From: Burkholderia sp. S171
Lineage (GTDB): Bacteria; Pseudomonadota; Gammaproteobacteria; Burkholderiales; Burkholderiaceae
NCBI RefSeq assembly: GCF_009766085.1
Contig: NZ_LMUF01000033.1
Coordinates: forward strand, 1 to 64,000
Reading direction: 5' to 3'
Length of the DNA stretch: 64,000 nucleotides
The translations under genes were made by a program, and so were the position numbers. The first letter of the stretch is position 1. Every line of letters begins with the position of its first letter. The notes beneath the pieces are model-generated. The model saw only the letters and a list, made by a program, of their open reading frames with translations, did not search any database and was not told the DNA's origin. Positions 53,399 to 62,160 of the stretch are shown here, in pieces.

Positions 53399-54251
53399 AG
53401 ATTTCTCGCCATTTCTGTCGCGCAGTCCATCCGTACCCCTCGCCCTGGTATGCGCATGCCCCCACGGCGATGTTCCTGCACTGCGTCGCCTTGTATTCAA
53501 AGTTTCCGGTCCGCCAAACGTACTGCCCGGCACCCGGCGAGAGCCAGTAGGTTTGAGCAGCGCTTTGTGAGCACAAGAACTCGAAGAAGTCACGGCTCAT
53601 GTAGTCGTAATATACATACGACTTGTCGCGATACTGGTAACCACGAACGAACTGGCTCGCAAGGGTATCAATCAAATGACCACTGATGGGCACACTCCAG
53701 ACGTGACGCCAGGCCCGGGCCATCTTGCAAAGGTTTTTCAGATTGGCGTTGCACAAGGCGTCGATGCGCTTCATCTCGGCAATTTCTGGCCGCGGATTTG
53801 TCGTCTTCCAGCTCCCTCCTCCGTTGGAGTCTGGATATGTAAAGCTTGCGTCCTTGTTTTCGAAGGCCGGCAACACCTCGAACGTGATTCCGTCATCAAA
53901 CGGCACCACGACCACCTGCCCGTCGGCGCCGATATTTGTAACCGAATACGTCTTCCTGATAGCCGTTCGTACGTCCTGCAACAGGGCTGACTGCCCGTTG
54001 CCCACGTAGTTGTTAAAGCGTACGAATTGTGCATACGGCAACCAGAAGATCATATCGACATCGCTTGTCTTTGCTGTCGCCGTACCGCGCCCATATGAGC
54101 CCGCCTGGATGCTGTGATACGTCCTCGACTCGGCGTTCCAGTACTCCAGGTTGAGCCGCCGGGTAATCAATTCGTAGCGGTCCGATATGGATGCCCGCTT
54201 TGTAATCGCCAGATTGCTGCACAACGTCCTGAAATCGTCCGCCACGCCCAT
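53376..54251 (-). CDS. CD-NTase (SMODS nucleotidyltransferase), intact
   Basis: A 291-residue cGAS/DncV-like nucleotidyltransferase that would make a cyclic oligonucleotide signal. Seen: GSYGRGT (51-57), the metal pair D64 and D66 in SDVDMIFWLP, and the third acidic position as Glu125 in TFEVLPAF, then the YPDSNGGGSW loop. The ATG at 54251 begins the domain; the frame to 54296 is also open. It is the middle gene of three: second CD-NTase (frameshifted), this one, SLATT. Probable defence locus. Confidence 0.88.
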   Translation of the reverse strand: MGVADDFRTLCSNLAITKRASISDRYELITRRLNLEYWNAESRTYHSIQAGSYGRGTATAKTSDVDMIFWLPYAQFVRFNNYVGNGQSALLQDVRTAIRKTYSVTNIGADGQVVVVPFDDGITFEVLPAFENKDASFTYPDSNGGGSWKTTNPRPEIAEMKRIDALCNANLKNLCKMARAWRHVWSVPISGHLIDTLASQFVRGYQYRDKSYVYYDYMSRDFFEFLCSQSAAQTYWLSPGAGQYVWRTGNFEYKATQCRNIAVGACAYQGEGYGWTARQKWREIYGTKFPG

Positions 54252-54311
54252 CGAAGCCTCGATCTTTTTAGATTTGTTGATTACAACCGCGCACACCGTG
54301 GATATTGCCCA

Positions 54312-55390
54312 TCACACTGCCCGCGGGATATCAGTGCCGAAAATCTTCTGCCATTCGTCGCCCGCGGCCATGATGCGGTTCTGGGATTCGAATTCGCAGG
54401 CCTTCGCGGCGCGGCGATAGGCGGATGCGGCGCGGCTTTGCCAGTCATTACCCAGCATCATCACTTCCCACGTGCCCGGCACCAGCACGAAACCGTCCGC
54501 TCGATGATAGAGAAACGCGAAGAAGTCATGCACGATCCAGTCGAAATAGAACCAGTCGTGCGATCGCCAGGGCGACTGCGCGATGAACTCGGCCGCAAGC
54601 AGCTCGAGGTGAAACGACTTGATCGGCACCGAGCACCAGGCCTGCCAGGCCTTGAGCATGCGGACGAACGGGCGCAGGTTGCACGCGTTCGCGCTGTCTG
54701 ACGCTTCCAGACTGTTCTCTTCATCCCAGGGCGCGGTTTCCTTGTACGAGCCGCCGTTGTGTGAATCGCAGTCCAGTAGCGCCCGGGTGTCGTGAGCGCG
54801 AAGGCGGGGACCACATCCACGCTGTAGCTGCCGAAATTGACGAGCACCACCTGGCCGTCGCCACTGATGTCGGTGTTCCAGTAGGTCTGCGCGAGCCGAG
54901 TTTTCACTTCCTGCAACAGCGCCGACTGCCGGTTCCACATGTAGGCCTGAAAGCGGTGGTACACCTCGACCGGCAGCAAGAAATAGATGTCCACGTCGCG
55001 CGGCGGCCGGATCGCGGTGGCCTTACTCCACGAGCCGACGAAAAAGCTGTGATCGGTGTCCGACGGTGTGCCGTAGTAAGTACGGTTCAGGTAGTTCACG
55101 ACGCCGACGCGTTTGCTGAATCCGTCAAGCCGCTGCGCCGGTGTCAGTGCGAGGTTGCGATCGAACTGCTCGAAGCGTTGCCGCACTGCAATCCAACGGG
55201 GCGTCGACTGGTAGGTCGGGAGCCCACTTAGCGCGCTTACCAATGCCAGGGAAGCACCCGAAGCCGCATCCTGTGCAGACCGGCGCGCCAGCGCCGACGC
55301 CAGGGTGAAAGGGGCGTTCTGGTCGCCCGCGGCCGGACGGTCGCTGCCCAAGGCGCGCAGCAGCAGGTCGAGATTGGTGTCGAAAACCAT
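54312..55390 (-). pseudogene. Second CD-NTase (SMODS nucleotidyltransferase) with a frameshift
   Basis: Starts at 55390 (GGGGAG upstream). The first 206 residues carry an N-terminal extension of about 65 residues, GSWSKATA (119-126), D132 and D134 in RDVDIYFLLP, and D192 in VDVVPAF: a complete catalytic set. At about 54765-54785 the frame shifts by one base; the continuation (CDSHNGGSYKETAP then ACNLRPFVRMLKAWQ, to 54312) is the expected C-terminal half. No slippery heptamer is visible, so this is a mutation or a sequencing error rather than programmed frameshifting. With one base restored it would be about 359 residues. Confidence 0.85.
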
Positions 55391-55919
55391 GGCACTCCCC
55401 AGGGGTCGGAACAATCAGCATACCTCAGCCCTGATTCTGCTTCTCTAAACAGCGCCCTGCCCGCATACAGCTTTTTCGCATGCGGAAAACGGCTCAGTTC
55501 GGCCCAGTACAAAAATCGCCACATCTGATAACTGAAGTTACCAAGCTTGACTGATTTGATCTAGAGGGACTCGTCAGGTTAAATTTGGTATCGACGAGTG
55601 AATGGCTACGGAGCGCCCATCAGTCTCGGCCGCGACGTTCTAGGGAACATAAGCGCAATCGAAGGCCACCACCTGACCGACGTCCCCTAAGCGTCAGGCG
55701 GACACGTCAAAATCCATCTTGGTATGCGCGACGCCGACGACATTTCGAATCAAAATTATGGCAAATAACATTATGTTAAATTGTTATCGCTCACCAAGAC
55801 GAGAACGTAACTGCATAGGGCTCGTACGTAAAGTTGTCATGTGATGCTACCCAATCGCGTTCGGAAAATGACAATCCGAGTTTTCTGTATTTCCCTGATA
55901 GCTTTGCGTCTGGTATGCA

Positions 55920-56225
55920 CCGGACCACGACGCGCAGCGCCGTGCACCTGATCATCAAACAGGTGTTCGACGATGCTTCGGGCACTTGCAATCGACGGGC
56001 AAAGCGTCCGAGCGAGCACCAGAACGTTTGCGGCAGGCTTCTGCCCATTGGCTACGACACACGGCAGTCTCTCGCATGATGGATGGCCAGGTCGATCTGC
56101 GATATGTCCGGGACAACCTGGGGCATGAATCGGTCTCAACCACGAGTCAGTACTTGCATGCGGACAACGATGATCGGCATCGGGCAACAGAAGCCGGGCT
56201 GAGATTAACTGGTAGCGATTTGTGA
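55920..56225 (+). pseudogene. Tyrosine recombinase C-terminal remnant
   Basis: From about 55925 TTTRSAVHLIIKQVFDDASG is read in one frame; from 55990 the catalytic end continues in another (HWLRHTAVSRMMDGQVDLRY, then GHESVSTTSQYLHADND). The HxxR and the Tyr box are visible, but the N-terminal domain and the continuous frame are lost. It marks the other side of the defence island. Confidence 0.72.
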
Positions 56226-56418
56226 GGCCAATTGCCCACTACCGACGATTGGCCGAAGTCGACCCGGAGCGGCGACTGAATTTTCCTCAAAGCGGCCATT
56301 CAATGTTACCTTTTCACTCGCGAAAGCGGTGCGAGCGGCGGAAGCGGCCCCGTCAATGGACAATCTGGAAATAGCCGGGTAATGCAAGGCGATGTCGTCG
56401 GGGCGAGCGAGACGAAAT

Positions 56419-56460
56419 GGAACAGGAACAGGAACAGGAACAGGAACAGGAACAGGAACA
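56419..56460 (+). repeat. Hexanucleotide tandem repeat (GGAACA)7
   Basis: Seven exact copies of GGAACA, followed by a partial GGAA. An ATG two bases upstream (56417) would give a short Glu-Gln repeat peptide in one frame; no gene is claimed. Such short repeats are prone to slippage, so the copy number may vary between isolates. Confidence 0.9.
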
Positions 56461-56643
56461 GGAATCATCAACGCCGTTAGCCTCGGCCCGCATTTAGTTT
56501 TTGGCCAGACTCGTTGGCATTGTCGACGCTTGAGTGAACTGCCCGCGCAGTCTCATCGCTTTCTGCCGCGAGCAGCGAAAGTACTTGCAAATCTCTGCGA
56601 CCATGGCACGCAAAAGTTAAAAATATGATACTTACATCGAGAA

Positions 56644-57897
56644 ATGGACATGGCGACCATTGATGAGCTTTTAGCGTGGAGTCAAATAGTAACTCCATCG
56701 CAGAACTTTACCAATGCAAGGGCGCTTGTTGCGCAAACCGCTGTCGAACTTGTTGGCAATAACTGGTCAGCCTTTCGCCGGACGATCATCCTGAATCCCC
56801 ATTTGATCGCTCGTGAAAACATTTTGCTGCGTTTTCTCAGGATGCCGCTAGCAACGCTGGACGATCTTGTGTTCGTCAATACGCAGTTAATCGATAATCG
56901 GACAGAGATTCCGCTTAACACGGGCCCGTTAGGTGGACTTAAAGCGGCCTGGCCAATGGTCCAGATCCATCATGCACATCTGAGAAGGTTTTATGCGAGC
57001 CGGGGAGACAGTCGCTTGCGAGACCTTGTCGCTCTCGTCGCGCCCGTCGCGAATGGGATCGATATCGCTTCAACGGTGCAGATCCTCAGCGCCATAGGTG
57101 CCGTCGTGAATGCAATTACGCTACGGAATATTGGCTATCAGGGAAGTTTTGATGGCATTGTCCGAGGGCGCAACGGTCACACAATTGCCATGATCTGCCG
57201 ACTTTTCGCTCTACATCCTCCTGGATCTGACTTTCCAGGGTTTACAGTCTGGGGGAACGGCGATCACTCATCGCCATCAATGAACATTCGTTTGCATTTC
57301 ATGAAGCATGTTCTCTTCATCGACTCGAAAGGAGGGTTGGCGGAGAATTCCGCGGAGTTGCTCATTGCAGCTGCCCAGCGTGCTTCTGTTGAGATAGCTC
57401 ATGAAACATTCGAGCTTCTCACTGAGGCGGACCACGACGGACCTGCATCACCGGACGAATGCGGGGACTGGTGGCGCACATTGAATATCCTCCTACCAAA
57501 GGCTGAGTGCGCGAGCCGGATTGCGGATCACGACAAAGACAAGTCGAAGGTACTTGACCTCTGGTGCTCGGGCACAAGTCTTTTGTCTGGCTACATCGTA
57601 AATTTTGTCAATTGCGGAGTTATTCAAAGAAACCCTCAACTGCTCGCGTGGTTCCTCGAACATTGGCAAGTGGCATATAGAGACTATGCGATTCGATGCA
57701 GCCGCAGATTAACCGACTTCGTCATAAGCTCCGACGGAGACAGCGTGTTTGTGGCAGGTACCGACAGTGAAAATTTCGTCATTGGCAGACTGGACAACGA
57801 TACAGGGATCCTCGGTATTTCTTCTTGCTATAGGCCCACTGTTCCAGCGGACAAGATGAGAAGCCATCATCTGCAAAAGCTTTGGACCTTGAACTGA
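56644..57897 (+). CDS. Uncharacterised 417-residue protein in the defence island
   Basis: I do not recognise a family. The protein is soluble, without signal peptide or membrane helices; it has an LLRFLRMPLATLDDLVF helix, a HTIAMICRLFALHPPG segment, and a Cys- and Trp-rich middle (DECGDWWRTLNIL, DLWCSGTSLLSGYIV). Codon use and base composition look less GC-rich than the catabolic genes, suggesting transfer. The start may be 56644 or 56650; neither has a strong ribosome binding site. Position, beside the CD-NTase locus and an integrase remnant, makes a defence or mobile-element role possible, but nothing shows it directly. Confidence 0.65.
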   Translation: MDMATIDELLAWSQIVTPSQNFTNARALVAQTAVELVGNNWSAFRRTIILNPHLIARENILLRFLRMPLATLDDLVFVNTQLIDNRTEIPLNTGPLGGLKAAWPMVQIHHAHLRRFYASRGDSRLRDLVALVAPVANGIDIASTVQILSAIGAVVNAITLRNIGYQGSFDGIVRGRNGHTIAMICRLFALHPPGSDFPGFTVWGNGDHSSPSMNIRLHFMKHVLFIDSKGGLAENSAELLIAAAQRASVEIAHETFELLTEADHDGPASPDECGDWWRTLNILLPKAECASRIADHDKDKSKVLDLWCSGTSLLSGYIVNFVNCGVIQRNPQLLAWFLEHWQVAYRDYAIRCSRRLTDFVISSDGDSVFVAGTDSENFVIGRLDNDTGILGISSCYRPTVPADKMRSHHLQKLWTLN

Positions 57898-58386
57898 TTT
57901 TAAGCGGGTTTAAAAGTAGAACGGACATTCTGATGGTCGAATGCGTACACCGGAAACCCGTACGCGTTCGTGCTGATGACAGTCGTTGGCCCGTGCAGAG
58001 AGCACACCGCTTTCATGGCGCTCCTTAAACTCTTTGGTTAGCTGGCTCTATCGTACACGCGGCTCGCCAGTTCGGCTCAATCACAATGCCTACCTTTGTG
58101 ACGGCCACCACTGTTTATTGTGACTCTCCTCAAAGGATCTATGTGCTTCACTCGGAGGATAACAAGACTCTGCAAAAACCAACTTTGAAGAAGCATTAGA
58201 TCGTTAGCATTCTTTATCGTCCACCGGAAGCCAATCCGTCGTCGCCGGTCGCCGGAAAGCGTTCTTGAACGACCGCTATTGACCCACTCGGACTGTCCCC
58301 GAGTCAATAGCCGAGCTGCAGTTATGTCCGAGGAGCGCATTGACTGCTCGTCCGAAGTGCGGGCTCCCAGGCCGTGGGGCCAGCAT
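57898..58386. other. Gene-free region with a stem-loop
   Basis: About 490 bp with no supported gene. At 58276-58310, CTATTGAC and TCAATAG arms with CTCGG/CCGAG form a hairpin with a 3-nt bulge and a 7-nt loop. Its role is unknown. Confidence 0.4.
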
Positions 58387-58701
58387 TTACTCGACCGGGC
58401 TTTGTTGCGGACACTCGGTTTCGTACCAGATATCGACCTGACGTTGCGCGGCCTCTAGATCAGCTGGATAGTACGGATCATCATTAAACCATCCCGGATG
58501 GTAGCCCGCTCTTTCCAAGGCTGCCACTTCGCTCATGTTGCGCTCGTGGGTAACGGGTGCCTTGTGCTTGATCTCGGTCAGGTCGCGGCATTGGACTGCG
58601 CTAAGGTGGGGCCCTGCGTCTGCCCGCATGCCCCCCATTGAACATGCAGTGAGCAGCACTAACGCGGCAAGCATCGGCCACGCTTTGTTTGCGTTTTTCA
58701 T
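58387..58701 (-). CDS. DUF4148 lipoprotein
   Basis: A 104-residue secreted protein with a lipobox (LLTACS) and the DUF4148 core (TREMSEVAALERAGYHPG-like, PYYPADLEAAQRQVD). This family is largely confined to Burkholderiales, usually in several copies per genome; function unknown. Confidence 0.82.
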   Translation of the reverse strand: MKNANKAWPMLAALVLLTACSMGGMRADAGPHLSAVQCRDLTEIKHKAPVTHERNMSEVAALERAGYHPGWFNDDPYYPADLEAAQRQVDIWYETECPQQSPVE

Positions 58702-58728
58702 TTTGCGTTCCCCTCCATGAAGTAACGC

Positions 58729-59088
58729 TTAGTAAGCATGGCTCATTCCCACACCTCGGCTTCGCCAGCTTAAGATTAGGACAGTCGGCAGCCGGCCAGG
58801 AAGAGACGGAGAGACCATCGCCCGCAAGCATCCTGCGAGTGCAATCGCGTGAATTCTTTCAGCAAGGGCGCTGATCCCGGCCACGGCTGCGGGTGAGCTG
58901 GCGTTACGACTCATTATCCAGAACAGCCCGGGATTGGCGAGTCCGAACGCGACAGAGTGGTCCCATCCAATCCTTAACGCCTCGACCGGATCGAAATGTA
59001 GCCGGGCGCTCAGGCGCCGAACTTGACGGGTTGGCAGCGAGAGCCTTTTGCGCCGACCGCCGCGGCCTGAGCAGTCCGTTGACAACAA
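58729..59088 (-). pseudogene. TetR-family regulator, C-terminal remnant
   Basis: The minus-strand frame includes FDPVEALRIGWDHSVAFGLA, NPGLFWIMS and SPAAVAGISALAERIHAI, which resemble the ligand domain of TetR regulators. The N-terminal HTH is absent and no good start exists, so this looks like a truncated remnant adjoining an intact LysR gene. Confidence 0.5.
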
Positions 59089-59095
59089 ACCGAAC

Positions 59096-60007
59096 CTACC
59101 CCATCCCCTTCACAAAATCCACAAAGGCACGCAACGGGGCGGGGACGAGGCGACGGCCGGGATAGTAGAGAAAAGGACCCGGGAAGCGCGGCCACCAGGT
59201 TTCGAGGACAGGCTCCAGCACTCCATTTTCGAAATAGGGGCGCAGCCAATCCTCGTATAAAGCGACGAGGCCCAGGCCTGCTATAGCGGCCTCGACGAGG
59301 AGATCACTTCCACCGCCCACCTGTACGATCAGCGGCCCTGTAGGTTCGAGGCGGATCGTCTCGCCGTCGCGCTCCAGGTCCCAGGCCATGACGGGACGGT
59401 CCCGAAAGCGGCTATGGAAACAGTCATGGCTGAGCAGGTCGCGTGGATGGACGGGCCGCCCGCGCCGGTCGAGATAAGCTGGCGCAGCCGCCAAGGCAAA
59501 CCGCTGGTAACGCGGCCCAATGGGAACAGCGACCATATCCTGCTCTAGCCGCTCGTCGTAACGGATGCCGGCATCACAGCCGGCCGAAAGAATATCAACG
59601 AATTCATCATCGACCATCACTTCGAGCCGAACGCCTGGATAAGCCGCAAGAAACGGTGGCACGATGCGCGGCATCACAAGCCGCGCTGCGCTAGTGGGCA
59701 CATTGAGTCGCAGCGTACCGGTCGGCTGATCGCTAAAGCTATTGACAACATCGAGTGCTGCGTCGACCTCGCGAAAAGCAGGGACTAGCCGCTCCAAGAG
59801 CCTCGCGCCCGCCTCGGTCAGCGCGACGCTGCGCGTAGTGCGATTGAACAGCCGCACGTTGAGCTGCGCTTCCAGGCGGCGCACGGCGTCGCTGAGCGCC
59901 GAGGCGCTGCCGCCACTGGCCCGAGCGCCATCGCGAAACCCGCCAGCCTGCGCTACCGCGATAAAAGCACTGAGATCGGCCCAGTCGGATTTAATTGTTC
60001 TCTCCAC
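59096..60007 (-). CDS. LysR-family transcriptional regulator
   Basis: A 303-residue LysR protein of the CrgA/DsdC-like type. HTH: LSAFIAVAQAGGFRDGARAS, ASALSDAVRRLEAQLNV. The ligand domain has GTLRLNVPTSAARLVMP. Divergent from the SDR gene, the usual arrangement for regulator and target. Confidence 0.92.
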   Translation of the reverse strand: MERTIKSDWADLSAFIAVAQAGGFRDGARASGGSASALSDAVRRLEAQLNVRLFNRTTRSVALTEAGARLLERLVPAFREVDAALDVVNSFSDQPTGTLRLNVPTSAARLVMPRIVPPFLAAYPGVRLEVMVDDEFVDILSAGCDAGIRYDERLEQDMVAVPIGPRYQRFALAAAPAYLDRRGRPVHPRDLLSHDCFHSRFRDRPVMAWDLERDGETIRLEPTGPLIVQVGGGSDLLVEAAIAGLGLVALYEDWLRPYFENGVLEPVLETWWPRFPGPFLYYPGRRLVPAPLRAFVDFVKGMG

Positions 60008-60163
60008 CGTACAAGTTGTGCGGATTATGCCGGCTTATCCTGCAAATTACCAAGCCGTATCATGGCCGCTGCTCAGGGAGGTATCCATGATCCACATCCG
60101 CCAGTCCGGCGCCTACTTTTTTGGTAGCTGCACATGCCACATTCGCCCCGAGGGGTTAGACCA

Positions 60164-61033
60164 ATGAAAACGGTTGTCATGACAGGCGGCACTGCCGGTT
60201 TCGGTGCGGTCGCCGCAAAGAGAATCTTCAACACGCCAAACACGAAACTGATCCTGGCAGCAAGAGACACTAAAAATTCTTCAATGGATACCATGCCATT
60301 GGATTTGGCGCGTCTCTCGAATGTTCGGTCTTTCGTTCAATCGCTCATGAAGAAGTTAAACGGTACAAAGATTGATATTCTGGTCATGAATGCCGGAGCG
60401 CAGTTCGGAAACACCAGGCAAAGAACCCATGACGGATTCGAATCCACCTTTGCAATCAACCATCTCTCGCACTATCTTTTGCTCCGGCTTCTGTCGCCTG
60501 CCCTCGCAAAGAACGCCACCATAGTTATCACCACGAGTGATGTTCACGACCCGGAGGTGGTTCCGTTCGGGCCCAAAGAGCTTGATTCCGAGGCTCTGGC
60601 TCATCCCCAACACAAGAGCACAGGTTTCATGCCCGGATTAAAGGCTTATGCAAGCTCCAAGCTGTGCAATCTCCTTACTGCGCGCGCATTCGGAGCCTCC
60701 ATCGATTCACAGATCAATGGCATGCGCGTCATTGCCTACAATCCCGGATTGACTGGAGGCACGTCGCTATTCCGCGCGTGGCCTTGGTGGGCAAGGTTGA
60801 TGATGGCAACGGCGTCCAGACTTCGCCACGTGAATACGATCGAGCAGGTGGGTAATGCAATTGCCGACTTGGGACTTGGAACGATTGTGTCACCGGCTGG
60901 GCGTTTCTACGCCTCCTTGGTTGGCGGCAAGTTGACGTGGCCTGAACCCTCCGAGCTGGGTCGCAAGGATGATGTGATGATGAGCTTGTGGCGCGATAGT
61001 GAGAGGATGGTGGGGTTGTCAAATGGACACTGA
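60164..61033 (+). CDS. SDR-family oxidoreductase (protochlorophyllide-reductase/retinol-dehydrogenase-like)
   Basis: A 289-residue SDR. Seen: VVMTGGTAGFGAVAA, ILVMNAGAQFG, FAINHLSHYLLLRLL and Y-x3-K in LKAYASSKLCNLL. The N-terminal strand and the NHL motif are like the WWOX/retinol dehydrogenase branch. The ATG at 60164 is preferred (GAGGGG upstream). It overlaps the next gene by 11 bp. Confidence 0.85.
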   Translation: MKTVVMTGGTAGFGAVAAKRIFNTPNTKLILAARDTKNSSMDTMPLDLARLSNVRSFVQSLMKKLNGTKIDILVMNAGAQFGNTRQRTHDGFESTFAINHLSHYLLLRLLSPALAKNATIVITTSDVHDPEVVPFGPKELDSEALAHPQHKSTGFMPGLKAYASSKLCNLLTARAFGASIDSQINGMRVIAYNPGLTGGTSLFRAWPWWARLMMATASRLRHVNTIEQVGNAIADLGLGTIVSPAGRFYASLVGGKLTWPEPSELGRKDDVMMSLWRDSERMVGLSNGH

Positions 61034-61646
61034 AGCGCTTGCCTCAATGAGGGTTATCGGGCAGCGCAAAAATGCTTCGTCGGGTATTAAAAAATTACGA
61101 CAACAGCTATGCATCACGATGGTCGCGTTTGCGCTGTGCTCATGCGCTACGATTGCGCCGCTCCCACCATATGCCGCATCTGACCACGCTCAAATCCGCA
61201 GCCAGACGATGGACCTGAAAGGCGTTGAGCTTGGCTCGTTTGTTTCCGACGTCGAGGTCCATCCAATATGCCGCGGCGGTTGGGCCAAAATCACTCCGGG
61301 TGACGAAAAGAATTTTGAGAGTTACGTTCGGCATGCTGTGGCCGATGAATTGAAGCTCGCTATCAAAGACAGTAATAGCGCTCCCAGGGTGACGCTGACT
61401 GGTCACGTGGAGCGGCTGAATTTTTCCTCTACTGTCGATTGGCTAAGTGCCGGATTTTGGGACATAAGATTGAGAATTGAGTCATCGAATGGACACATGT
61501 TGACTGTGGAGCAGAAAAACTCGTTCGAGACCGGTTACCACGACGTACCAGCCTGCGAAAAGGTTGCAGCCCAGTTTCCTATCGTTGTTCGTGCTCTGAT
61601 TTCGTCTCTCGTCGCAAGCCCGGATTTTCTGCCCTTGCTCAAATGA
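61023..61646 (+). CDS. Putative lipoprotein of unknown function
   Basis: A 207-residue protein with an N-terminal segment RQQLCITMVAFALCSCATIA, a lipobox ending in Cys, and an otherwise soluble periplasmic part (VTLTGHVERLNFSSTVDWLS, HDVPACEKVAAQFP). The ATG at 61023 overlaps the SDR; the start at 61047 is also possible. No match I recognise. Confidence 0.65.
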   Translation: MDTEALASMRVIGQRKNASSGIKKLRQQLCITMVAFALCSCATIAPLPPYAASDHAQIRSQTMDLKGVELGSFVSDVEVHPICRGGWAKITPGDEKNFESYVRHAVADELKLAIKDSNSAPRVTLTGHVERLNFSSTVDWLSAGFWDIRLRIESSNGHMLTVEQKNSFETGYHDVPACEKVAAQFPIVVRALISSLVASPDFLPLLK

Positions 61647-61689
61647 TGTGGATTTGCATAAAGTGAAACCGACACACGTGACAATTCTT

Positions 61690-62003
61690 CTTTGATTCCA
61701 AGGCGACGCGCAAAACGACACGTTTTGTTTGGGCGTCCGGCGGTCCCGTTCCCGATTCGTAACGGCCATTTATGAAAGGGCTGCGCGGATCGGATCGCCG
61801 CTTCGAGGGTTTTGCGGACTCGCCCGGCGTCCTTGGGATGCACCACGTCGCCAAAAAACTGCTGCCGGTCAATGGTCCGTTTTCGAACGGCTGACCGATG
61901 ATCGCGTACATGCGCTCGTTCTTCCAGACGGCAGTCCTTTCCCTAACGTTCCACTCGACGATTCCGAGCCTCGCTGCAGCGGCTGCGATGCGTACGCGCA
62001 GCT
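61690..62003 (-). pseudogene. PAS-domain sensor remnant
   Basis: On the minus strand, LGIVEWNVRERTAVWKNERM, YAIIGQPFENG and, in another frame, VVHPKDAGRVRKTLEAAIRS make a PAS domain. Frames are broken, no start exists and no output domain follows, so it is a decayed sensor fragment. Confidence 0.5.
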
Positions 62004-62160
62004 CGCTACTCTCATGCGATGCGGCGCCCCTGTCGCGTTCTGCCAGGCCTCGTCAGGACTTCCTCCCCTAGCCTTTGATCGGGCAATCGGACGCCGCAAA
62101 CCATCCCAGGCCACCAAAGCATAGGTCGCTTAACTTGCCGGCGAAGAACAAGTATGATGA

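Noticed and set aside
54720..54790. Programmed -1 frameshifting in the upstream CD-NTase
   Set aside because: No X XXY YYZ slippery heptamer is present at the junction; a mutation or sequencing error is simpler.
56419..56460. GGAACA array considered as a CRISPR or a coding Val-Pro or Glu-Gln repeat gene
   Set aside because: No spacers, and neither possible reading frame has a supported gene around it.
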